From the NCBI GenBank assembly GCA_052386675.1, contig JBQTJX010000004.1, positions 1 to 64,000 on the forward strand: a DNA stretch of 64,000 nt, given 5' to 3'. This document shows, in pieces, positions 32,155 through 39,370 of the stretch. The notes under the pieces were generated by a model. The model ran no database searches, was not told the DNA's origin, and saw only the letters and a program-made list of their open reading frames with translations. This stretch comes from RBG-16-66-20 sp052386675 (GTDB lineage: Bacteria; Pseudomonadota; Gammaproteobacteria; Burkholderiales; SG8-39). The translations under genes were made by a program, and so were the position numbers. Every line of letters begins with the position of its first letter. The first letter of the stretch is position 1.

Positions 32155-33111
32155 CTACTGTTTGAGCAGCAATCCTACGCGCTCGATGGTGGCACGTTCC
32201 GCCTTCAGCGTCTCGGCCGCCCACTTGGCGTACTCCTCGCTCGACTTGTACCAGTAGACCTGGTCCAGTTGCGCCAGAACCTTCATGTGCTCCGGGTCAT
32301 CGAGCGCCTTCTTGAAGGCGTCGTGCAGGTACCTCTGCAACTTCGGATCCATGCCTTTCGGGGCGACGATGCCGTAGGGAGAGTAGGACACGATGTCGAT
32401 GCCCAGTTCCTTGGCGGTCGGTGCGTTCCATTTGGTGCGCTTCTCGCCGAAGGTGACCAGCAGCCTGAAGGCGCCCGCGTCCACGTGCCGGCCCCAGCCG
32501 GTGGCGTCGGATTGCGCCATGACATGGCCGCCCAGCAGCGCCTGCGTGGAGTCGGCGTTGCCCTTGAAGGGCACGTGCAGGAACTGCGCGCCGGCCTTCA
32601 TGCCCAGCTCCTCCATCAGGAGGTGCGGAGAGGTGCCGTTGCCGGTGGATCCGTAGGACAGCTTGCCGGGATTGGCTTTGGCCCAGGCGACGAGGTCGTT
32701 CAAGGTCCTCAAGGGCGAGTCCGACTTCACCACCACGCCGAAGGTGTAGCCCGAGATGCCGATGATGTAGGTGAAGTCCTTGATCGGGTCCCAGTCCACC
32801 TTCTGGATGTGCGGGATGCGGAACGCGCTCACCGCCAGCTGCGACAGCGTATAGCCGTCCGGCGGCGCGCTGCGCGCCATGCCGGCCGGGCCAAGCATGC
32901 CGCCGGCGCCGGGCTTGTTCTCGACGATGATGGTCTGGCCGACGTACTTGGCGGCGACCTGCGCGAACGAACGCAGGTGCGTATCCGTGGAGCCGCCGGC
33001 AGGCCAGGGCACGATCAGGGTGATGGGTTTGGCGGGAAAGGTCTGCGCCGCCGCCATTCCCGCGCCCAGCGCGAACACCAATCCCGCAGCCGTGGTCAGA
33101 ATGCGATTCAT
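32155..33111 (-). CDS. Bug/TctC-family periplasmic substrate-binding protein
   Basis: The 318-residue protein begins at the ATG at 33111 with a signal peptide (hydrophobic core ILTTAAGLVFALGAGMAAAQ, cleaved near residue 23) and a good GGAGG upstream. Family marks are FPAKPITLIVPWPAGGSTD, VENKPGAGG, LHVPFKGNADST and the C-terminal YAKWAAETLKAERATIERVG. It binds an unknown small organic ligand. It is divergent from the 3-hydroxyacyl-CoA dehydrogenase gene, 95 bases apart, and precedes uspA. No TctA/TctB genes are close. Confidence 0.88.
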   Translation of the reverse strand: MNRILTTAAGLVFALGAGMAAAQTFPAKPITLIVPWPAGGSTDTHLRSFAQVAAKYVGQTIIVENKPGAGGMLGPAGMARSAPPDGYTLSQLAVSAFRIPHIQKVDWDPIKDFTYIIGISGYTFGVVVKSDSPLRTLNDLVAWAKANPGKLSYGSTGNGTSPHLLMEELGMKAGAQFLHVPFKGNADSTQALLGGHVMAQSDATGWGRHVDAGAFRLLVTFGEKRTKWNAPTAKELGIDIVSYSPYGIVAPKGMDPKLQRYLHDAFKKALDDPEHMKVLAQLDQVYWYKSSEEYAKWAAETLKAERATIERVGLLLKQ

Positions 33112-33206
33112 CGAGCCCTCCTCCAAGTCCTCGAATGACCCGATTATAGCTTCGCCATGCGGCCGACCGGGATAAAATTCCGCGCCATGGCCCATGAGGA
33201 CACCTG

Positions 33207-34709
33207 ATGCCGGACACCGGAAGCCTGGACATCCATCGCAACGATCTGGTCGCGGGCGTCGTCGGCAGCGGCACCATGGGCCGCGGCATTGTGCAGGTGC
33301 TGGCGCAATGCGGCGTTCGCACCCTCGTCTTCGACGCCAAGCCCGGTGCCGGGGCCGCCGCGAAGGAAGCGATCGCGAAGTCCCTCGCCGGAATCGCGCA
33401 GAAGGGCCGCATCACGCAGGCCGACGCCGACGCCACGCTGTCGCGCATCGTGGTGGTGGATGCGCTGGCCGCCCTCAAGCCCTGCCACGTCGTCGTCGAG
33501 GCCATTGTCGAACTGCTCGAACCCAAGCAGGCGCTGTTCAAGGAACTCGAAGCCGTGGTTGCGGAATCCTGCATCCTCGCTTCGAACACCTCGTCGCTGT
33601 CGGTGACCGCGATGGCGGCGGCCTGCGCCAGGCCCGGACGCGTGGCCGGCTACCACTTCTTCAACCCGGTGCCGGTGATGAAGATCGTGGAAGTGGTGGA
33701 CGGCGAGCGCACCGAGCCCTGGGTGGGCGATGCGCTCGCGGCGCTGGCGAAGCGCTACGGCCACAAGCCGGTGCGCTGCAAGGACACCCCCGGATTCATC
33801 GTCAACCATGCCGGCCGCGGCTACGTGCCCGAGAGCCTGCGCGTGCTGCAGGAAGGCGTGGCGGATTTCGCCAGCATCGACCGGATCCTGGTGGAGGCCG
33901 CCGGCTTTCGCCTCGGGCCCTTCGGATTGCTGGACCTCGTGGGCCTGGACATCGCGCACGGCGTGATGCAATCCATGCACCGGCAGTACTACGGCGAGCC
34001 GAAGTACCAGCCCTCCTTCCTCGGCGAGCCGCGCGTGGCGGCGGGGCTGCTGGGCCGCAAGACCGGGCGCGGCTGGTATGTGTATGGAAAGGACGGCGCG
34101 GCGGAGAAAGTGCCGGAGCAGCCGGTGCCGGGGGCGAAACCGGATTCAGTCTGGTGCGTCCCGGAATTGAAGGACTTCCTGTCGAAGTTCGCGCGCGTGG
34201 ACAGCAAGCCCGGAGCCCTGTGCATCGTCGCCCCGCTTGGCGACGACGCGACCACGACGGCGCTCAAGCTCGGCCTGGACCCGACACGGACCGTCGCCAT
34301 CGATTCCCTGTTCGGGTTCTCGAAGCGCCGCACGCTGATGACCACGCCGGTGACGGCACCGGATGCGCGCGATGCGGCACACGCCCTGCTCGCCTCCGAC
34401 GGCGTCCCGGTGTCCGTGATCCGCGATTCGGCCGGCTTCGTCGCGCAGCGCGTGGTGGCGCACATCGTCAACGTCGGCTGCGACATCGTGCAACAGCGCA
34501 TCGCCTCCCCGGAAGACCTGGATTCGGCGGTGATGCTGGGCCTGGGCTACCCGAAAGGGCCGCTCGGCATGGGCGACGCCATCGGCCCGGCGAAGATCCT
34601 CGCCATCCTCGAGGCCATGAACGGCTTCTACGCAGATCCGCGCTACCGCCCCAGCCCCTGGCTGAAGCGGCGCGCGCGGCTCGGCGTTTCCCTGCTAACC
34701 CCGGAGTAA
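33207..34709 (+). CDS. 3-Hydroxyacyl-CoA dehydrogenase (PaaH-like, two-domain)
   Basis: The 500-residue protein has a Rossmann motif VVGSGTMGRG (residues 18-27), ILASNTSSLSVTAMA and YHFFNPVPVMKIVEVV, then a first 3HCDH domain (DTPGFIVNHAGRGYV) and a second C-terminal one (DSAGFVAQRVVAHIVN, GYPKGPLGMGD). This length and layout match PaaH/PaaC enzymes of phenylacetate and related aromatic acid catabolism as well as other NAD-dependent 3-hydroxyacyl-CoA dehydrogenases. A thiolase gene follows after 5 bases, so the two probably catalyse successive beta-oxidation-like steps. Confidence 0.9.
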   Translation: MPDTGSLDIHRNDLVAGVVGSGTMGRGIVQVLAQCGVRTLVFDAKPGAGAAAKEAIAKSLAGIAQKGRITQADADATLSRIVVVDALAALKPCHVVVEAIVELLEPKQALFKELEAVVAESCILASNTSSLSVTAMAAACARPGRVAGYHFFNPVPVMKIVEVVDGERTEPWVGDALAALAKRYGHKPVRCKDTPGFIVNHAGRGYVPESLRVLQEGVADFASIDRILVEAAGFRLGPFGLLDLVGLDIAHGVMQSMHRQYYGEPKYQPSFLGEPRVAAGLLGRKTGRGWYVYGKDGAAEKVPEQPVPGAKPDSVWCVPELKDFLSKFARVDSKPGALCIVAPLGDDATTTALKLGLDPTRTVAIDSLFGFSKRRTLMTTPVTAPDARDAAHALLASDGVPVSVIRDSAGFVAQRVVAHIVNVGCDIVQQRIASPEDLDSAVMLGLGYPKGPLGMGDAIGPAKILAILEAMNGFYADPRYRPSPWLKRRARLGVSLLTPE

Positions 34710-34714
34710 ACATC

Positions 34715-35923
34715 ATGCTCGACGCCTATATCTACGACGGTATCCGTTCCCCCATCGGCCGCCACGCCGGCAAGCTGGCCGGGCTGCGCCCGGACGACCT
34801 CGCCGGCGAAATGATCGCCGAGGTGGTGAAGCGAAACGCAGTCAGGCCCGAGGACATCAGCGACGTGATCCTGGGCTGCGTCACGCAGGCGGGCGAGGAC
34901 TGCCGCAACGTGGCGCGCTTCGCCACGCTGATGGCGGGCCTGCCGCCGACGGTGCCGGGCGTGACGGTGAACCGCCTCTGCGCCTCGGGCCTGCAGGCGG
35001 TGACCGACGCCGCGCGCGCCATCACCGCGGGCGAAGGCGATTTGTACATCGCCGGCGGCGTCGAGAGCATGTCGCGCGCGCCCTTCGTCATGGGCAAGAG
35101 CGAGACGCCCTACGGCCGCGAGGTGAAGATGTTCGACACCACCATCGGCTCGCGCTTCACGAACCCGCGCTTCAAGAAACTGTACGGTGACCAGGCCATG
35201 CCGGAGACCGGCGACAACGTGGCGAAGGAATTCGGCGTTTCGCGCGAGCAGGCCGACGAATTCGCGCTGTCGTCGCAGAAGAAATACGCCAAGGCCGAGG
35301 CCGAGGGCTTCTACAAGGGCGAAATCCTGCCGGTGAACCTGCCCTCGAAGAAGAAGGACGCGCCGCCCAACGTGGTGAGCGCCGACGAGCATCCGCGCCG
35401 CGACGCCAGCATGGAGATGCTGGCCAAGCTGCGCCCCCTGTACGAGGGCGGCGTGGTCACCGCCGGCAACGCCTCGGGCGTGAACGACGGCGCCGCGGCG
35501 CTCATCGTCGCCAGCCGGGCCTGGGGCGAGAAGAACGGCAAAAAGCCCATCGCGAAAATCCTCTCGGCGGCATCCGCGGCCGTGGAACCCCGCATCATGG
35601 GCGTGGGCCCGGCCTATGCCATCCCGAAGGCGCTGGAGCGCGCGAAGCTCGCGCTCAAGGACATGGATGTCATCGAGATCAACGAGGCTTTCGCCAGCCA
35701 GGTGCTGGGCTGCCTCGCGATCATGAAGGTGGACTTCAAGGACCCGCGCGTGAACCCGAACGGCGGCGCGATTGCCATCGGACATCCGCTGGGCTGCTCC
35801 GGCGCACGCCTGGCGCTGACGGTGTCGCGCCAGTTGCAGGAAACCGGTTCGAAGTACGCCGCGGTGTCGCTGTGCATCGGCGTCGGCCAGGGGCTGGCCG
35901 TGATCCTGGAACGAGCGAACTGA
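34715..35923 (+). CDS. Acetyl-CoA acyltransferase (thiolase), 3-oxoadipyl-CoA thiolase-like
   Basis: The 402-residue protein starts at ATG 34715 (MLDAYIYDGIRSPIGRHAG), like PcaF/PaaJ thiolases. The nucleophile Cys is in NRLCASGLQAV near residue 90, the catalytic His in GGAIAIGHPLGCSGAR near 350, and the second Cys in SLCIGVGQG. NEAFASQVLG is also typical. It cleaves a 3-oxoacyl-CoA to acetyl-CoA plus a shortened acyl-CoA. The frame continues upstream through the dehydrogenase gene only as a shadow. Together with the dehydrogenase it suggests the lower part of an aromatic or dicarboxylic acid pathway. Confidence 0.92.
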   Translation: MLDAYIYDGIRSPIGRHAGKLAGLRPDDLAGEMIAEVVKRNAVRPEDISDVILGCVTQAGEDCRNVARFATLMAGLPPTVPGVTVNRLCASGLQAVTDAARAITAGEGDLYIAGGVESMSRAPFVMGKSETPYGREVKMFDTTIGSRFTNPRFKKLYGDQAMPETGDNVAKEFGVSREQADEFALSSQKKYAKAEAEGFYKGEILPVNLPSKKKDAPPNVVSADEHPRRDASMEMLAKLRPLYEGGVVTAGNASGVNDGAAALIVASRAWGEKNGKKPIAKILSAASAAVEPRIMGVGPAYAIPKALERAKLALKDMDVIEINEAFASQVLGCLAIMKVDFKDPRVNPNGGAIAIGHPLGCSGARLALTVSRQLQETGSKYAAVSLCIGVGQGLAVILERAN

Positions 35924-35924
35924 G

Positions 35925-36824
35925 CTAGCAGGTTCCGCGGAAGGCGTCGCTGCCGGGCACGTACGCCCGGTTGGTGACATCGGGGTTGCGGTTGACCAGG
36001 GGCCGGCCGAACAGCGGGTGCTTCATGCTGCGCACCTCGTGCTCCACCTGGAACAGCTTGCGGCCGTCCCGCGGGTCCACGATCCACTGGAAGCGCCACT
36101 CGTGCGCGTCGGTTTCCATGTTGATGAGGCCGCGCGCCTTCAGCCATTCGTAGCCGCTCGAGAAATCCGCGATGTAGACCTGGACATGGTGGCCGTCGTA
36201 TTCCGGCAGCTTCTGCGCGGTTTCGGTGAACACCAGTTTCTGGTGCCGGCCGACGGACACCACGGCGCGGCCACCCTCCGCCCTGGACGGAGCGTGCATG
36301 ACCTCGCCGTAGAAGCGCGCGATGCCCTCGGCAGCGCCCTGGGGAACGTCGAAGTCCACATAGACCAGACCGAGGTCGGTGCCGGGGTACTCCGCCGAGG
36401 GCGCATGGCAGCGGATGCGGTTTCCCCAGGGGCAGGTGGCCTCGACTGCGTCGCCCTGCTCACGCCAGGAAAACCGGGTGTCCTTCCCCGGGACGACGCG
36501 CTTCATCTCCCGGCCGGCGAAGTCCAGGTTCCGCTTCAGCGCCTCGAGGTCCGGGACGACGAACCCGATGGTGCCGCGCAGGACCTCGGCCCGGGGCGCC
36601 GGGCCGCGGCTGGGCAGGTGCATTTGCGTGCGGCCGAAATTGACCCACATGTTCTCCAGCCCGGGGAACAGGAAGGGGTCGCGCGTGCCGCCCAGGCCGA
36701 CGACGTAGAACAGCGTTGCCAGCCGCTGGTCCCCGATCAGGCAGTTGACGTGCTCCAGGTGCACGATGTTGCCGACGCTCTGCGCCGCGCGGTCGTACCG
36801 GGTCACCTGTTCCGGGGCGTTCAT
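35925..36824 (-). CDS. VOC-superfamily protein with two glyoxalase/dioxygenase-like modules
   Basis: The 299-residue protein has two betaalphabetabetabeta modules: IVHLEHVNCLIGDQRLATLFY at residues 18-40 (shown in parts: LEHVNCLIGD) begins the first, and GLVYVDFDVPQGAAEGIARFYGEV near residue 170 (VYVDFDV) the second, with GHHVQVYIADFSSGYEWL following. Metal ligands could be His/Glu residues such as those in LEHVN and HHVQVYI, but the full extradiol set is not clear. Families of this fold include extradiol dioxygenases, glyoxalases and isomerases. The start at 36824 is the first with a plausible N-terminus. It is convergent with the thiolase and divergent from the glutaryl-CoA dehydrogenase. 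Confidence 0.7.
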   Translation of the reverse strand: MNAPEQVTRYDRAAQSVGNIVHLEHVNCLIGDQRLATLFYVVGLGGTRDPFLFPGLENMWVNFGRTQMHLPSRGPAPRAEVLRGTIGFVVPDLEALKRNLDFAGREMKRVVPGKDTRFSWREQGDAVEATCPWGNRIRCHAPSAEYPGTDLGLVYVDFDVPQGAAEGIARFYGEVMHAPSRAEGGRAVVSVGRHQKLVFTETAQKLPEYDGHHVQVYIADFSSGYEWLKARGLINMETDAHEWRFQWIVDPRDGRKLFQVEHEVRSMKHPLFGRPLVNRNPDVTNRAYVPGSDAFRGTC

Positions 36825-36882
36825 GGCGCCAGTGTAATCGCCTTGGCAGTAGAATTTCCACCTTCCACGCCCGAGGAATCGC

Positions 36883-38082
36883 ATGAACGTACCTCTGCAG
36901 TCACGGCCCAAGGCGCAATTCGCCTGGGACGACCCCCTGCTGCTGAACGACCAGTTGTCCGAGGACGAGCGCATGGTGCGCGACGCCGCGCGCGACTACT
37001 GCCAGGGCAAGCTGGCGCCGCGCGTGGTGGAGGCCTTCCGCAACGAGAAGACCGACCCGAAGATATTCCGCGAGATGGGCGAAGTGGGACTGCTGGGACC
37101 CACCATCCCGGAGCAGTACGGCGGCCCGGGCCTGAACTACGTCGCCTACGGCCTGATCGCGCGCGAAGTGGAGCGCGTGGACTCGGGCTACCGCTCCATG
37201 ATGAGCGTGCAATCCTCGCTGGTGATGGTGCCCATCTTCGAGTTCGGCAACGAAGCGACGAAGAAGAAATACCTGCCCAAGCTCGCCACCGGCGAATGGA
37301 TCGGCTGCTTCGGCCTCACCGAGCCCAACCACGGCTCCGATCCGGGCTCGATGGTGACGCGGGCGAAGAAAGTGGCGGGCGGCTACAGCCTCACCGGCGC
37401 CAAGATGTGGATCTCCAACTCGCCCATCGCGGACGTGTTCGTCGTCTGGGCGAAAGATGACGAAGGCGCGATTCGCGGCTTCGTCCTCGACAAAGGCGCC
37501 AAGGGCCTCTCCGCCCCCGCGATCCACGGCAAGGTCGGCCTGCGCGCCTCCATCACCGGCGAGATCGTGATGGACAACGTGTTCTGCCCGGATGAGAACG
37601 CCTTCCCCGAGGTGCGTGGCCTGAAGGGGCCGTTCACCTGCCTCAATTCCGCGCGCTACGGCATCGCCTGGGGCGCTTTGGGCGCGGCCGAGGATTGCTG
37701 GCATCGCGCGCGCCAGTACGTGCTCGACCGCAAGCAGTTCGGCCGGCCCCTGGCCGCCAACCAGCTCATCCAGAAGAAACTCGCCGACATGCAGACCGAG
37801 ATCACTTTGGGCCTGCAGGGCTGCCTCCGCCTGGGGCGCATGAAGGACGAGGGCACCGCCGCAGTGGAAATCACCTCCATCCTGAAACGCAATTCCTGCG
37901 GCAAGTCGCTCGACGTCGCGCGCCTGGCGCGGGACATGATGGGCGGCAACGGGATATCGGACGAGTTCGGCGTCGCGCGGCACCTGGTGAACCTGGAGGT
38001 GGTCAACACCTACGAGGGCACGCACGACATCCACGCGCTCATCCTCGGGCGCGCCATGACGGGCATCCAGGCCTTCAGCTAG
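36883..38082 (+). CDS. gcdH: Glutaryl-CoA dehydrogenase-like acyl-CoA dehydrogenase
   Basis: The 399-residue flavoprotein matches glutaryl-CoA dehydrogenase closely: FAWDDPLLLNDQLSEDERMVRD, GLTEPNHGSDPGSM (residues 145-158), WISNSPIADVFVVWAKD, and the catalytic base Glu in VNTYEGTHDIHALILGRAMTGIQAF (part NTYEGTHDIHALILGRA). The enzyme oxidises and decarboxylates glutaryl-CoA to crotonyl-CoA, a step in lysine, tryptophan and aromatic acid breakdown. Crotonyl-CoA could go on through the hydratase, dehydrogenase and thiolase encoded here. The FAD monooxygenase gene starts 8 bases later. Confidence 0.9.
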   Translation: MNVPLQSRPKAQFAWDDPLLLNDQLSEDERMVRDAARDYCQGKLAPRVVEAFRNEKTDPKIFREMGEVGLLGPTIPEQYGGPGLNYVAYGLIAREVERVDSGYRSMMSVQSSLVMVPIFEFGNEATKKKYLPKLATGEWIGCFGLTEPNHGSDPGSMVTRAKKVAGGYSLTGAKMWISNSPIADVFVVWAKDDEGAIRGFVLDKGAKGLSAPAIHGKVGLRASITGEIVMDNVFCPDENAFPEVRGLKGPFTCLNSARYGIAWGALGAAEDCWHRARQYVLDRKQFGRPLAANQLIQKKLADMQTEITLGLQGCLRLGRMKDEGTAAVEITSILKRNSCGKSLDVARLARDMMGGNGISDEFGVARHLVNLEVVNTYEGTHDIHALILGRAMTGIQAFS

Positions 38083-38090
38083 CCCTTCGC

Positions 38091-39278
38091 TTGGCACTGC
38101 GCGTCGCCATCGTCGGGGGCGGCCTGGGCGGCCTCGCGGCCGCGCTCTTCCTGCGCGCTGCCGGGGTGGAGGCTTCCGTCTACGAGCAGGCCACCGAGTT
38201 GCGAGAGGTCGGCGCCGGCATCGTCGTCTCGCCCAACATGGTGCGGCCTTTGGTGCGCCTGGGCCTCGCCGCGCAGCTGCCTTCGTTCGCGGTGCGCCTG
38301 GAGGAGGCCTGGGAGTTCCGCCGCTGGCAGGACGGGCGCGTCCTCTCCTCGCAGAAAATGGGCGACGAATGCGAGCGCCTCTACGGCGCGCCCTGCTATG
38401 TCGCGCACCGCTGCGACCTGCTGGCGCTCCTCCAGTCGGCGTTGCCTGCCGCCCAGCTATACCTCGACCACCGCTGCACCTCGGTTCGCGACGAAGGCGA
38501 GTCCGTCCAACTCACCTTCGCCCGCCGCGACGGCGCTGAGGTCCGCGTCGAAGCCGACCTCGTCATCGGCGCCGACGGCATCCATTCCTTTGTCCGCGAC
38601 GCCATGTGGCCCAGGGTCGAGGCGCGCTTCTCGGGCCTCTCCGCCTTCCGCTGCCTCGTGCCCGCCGAACGCGCGCCCGCCATGGCCCTGCGGCCCGTGC
38701 AATCCCTGTGGCTCGGGCCCAACCGCCATTTCGTGCACTACCCCATCTCCGCCGGACGCTTCGTCAACGTCGTCGCCATCGTACCCGCCGGCGACTGGCG
38801 CAACGAGTCCTGGACCGCCGCGGGCGAGGTTTCCGACATGCAGCGCGAGTTCGCTGGGTGGGATGCGCGCGTGCACCAGTTGATCGATTCCGCCACCGAC
38901 ACCAAGCGCTGGGCCTTGTACGACCGCACGCCGCTGGAGCGGTGGACGTTGGGGCGGATCAGCCTGCTGGGGGATGCGGCCCACGCCATGCTGCCGTTCT
39001 TTGGGCAAGGTGCGGCGCAGGCGGTGGAGGATGCGTTGGTGTTGGCCGATTGCCTGCGGGGTGTCGGGCAGTCGGGAGTGGCTGACGCGTTGCTTGGTTA
39101 TGAGGCTGTCCGGCGGCCGCGGGCGACAGAGGTGCAGCTGATGAGCCGGGGTCGGGAGGTGAGGAACCATTTGCCCGATGGGCCGGAGCAGGAGAAGCGG
39201 GATCGGGAGTTTGCGGCGGGGGATCCGTTAAGGCAGAGCGCGTGGTTGTATGGGTATGGGATGGAGGGTGGGGGTTGA
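38091..39278 (+). CDS. FAD-dependent aromatic monooxygenase (salicylate hydroxylase-like)
   Basis: The 395-residue protein starts at a TTG at 38091, which puts the FAD motif AIVGGGLGGLAAALFLRAAG at residues 6-25. The second FAD motif is DLVIGADGIHSFVR and the third is SLLGDAAHAMLPFFGQGAAQAVEDA (part LLGDAAHAMLPFFGQG). The order and the GQG motif are typical of salicylate 1-hydroxylase and 3- or 6-hydroxybenzoate hydroxylases. It follows the glutaryl-CoA dehydrogenase gene by 8 bases. The last 300 bases of the coding strand are markedly G-rich compared with the rest. The aromatic substrate is unknown. Confidence 0.87.
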   Translation: MALRVAIVGGGLGGLAAALFLRAAGVEASVYEQATELREVGAGIVVSPNMVRPLVRLGLAAQLPSFAVRLEEAWEFRRWQDGRVLSSQKMGDECERLYGAPCYVAHRCDLLALLQSALPAAQLYLDHRCTSVRDEGESVQLTFARRDGAEVRVEADLVIGADGIHSFVRDAMWPRVEARFSGLSAFRCLVPAERAPAMALRPVQSLWLGPNRHFVHYPISAGRFVNVVAIVPAGDWRNESWTAAGEVSDMQREFAGWDARVHQLIDSATDTKRWALYDRTPLERWTLGRISLLGDAAHAMLPFFGQGAAQAVEDALVLADCLRGVGQSGVADALLGYEAVRRPRATEVQLMSRGREVRNHLPDGPEQEKRDREFAAGDPLRQSAWLYGYGMEGGG

Positions 39279-39296
39279 GGCGGGTGGGAGGGGTGG

Positions 39297-39316
39297 ATGT
39301 AACCGATCGGTTACAT
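39297..39316. repeat. Dispersed 20-base palindrome, copy 2
   Basis: ATGTAACCGATCGGTTACAT is identical to the copy at 6850-6869. It lies 18 bases after the stop of the FAD monooxygenase and 54 bases before the end of the convergent GGDEF-EAL gene, so again between convergent genes. Confidence 0.85.
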
Positions 39317-39370
39317 TCGGGGCGTCCTGGGGCGTGGCTCCGGTTGGCTGTTGAGCTTGCCTCATGGTAT

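Noticed and set aside
33194..34714. Upstream extension of the thiolase frame, giving an apparent 909-residue fusion.
   Set aside because: The extra part is a shadow of the 3-hydroxyacyl-CoA dehydrogenase gene. The thiolase family N-terminus starts at ATG 34715.
38940..39330. Strong G-richness of the plus strand at the end of the FAD monooxygenase gene, considered as G-quadruplex or foreign DNA.
   Set aside because: The protein stays in family through the C-terminal FAD motif and no regular G-tract pattern is present. The bias could simply be local codon choice.
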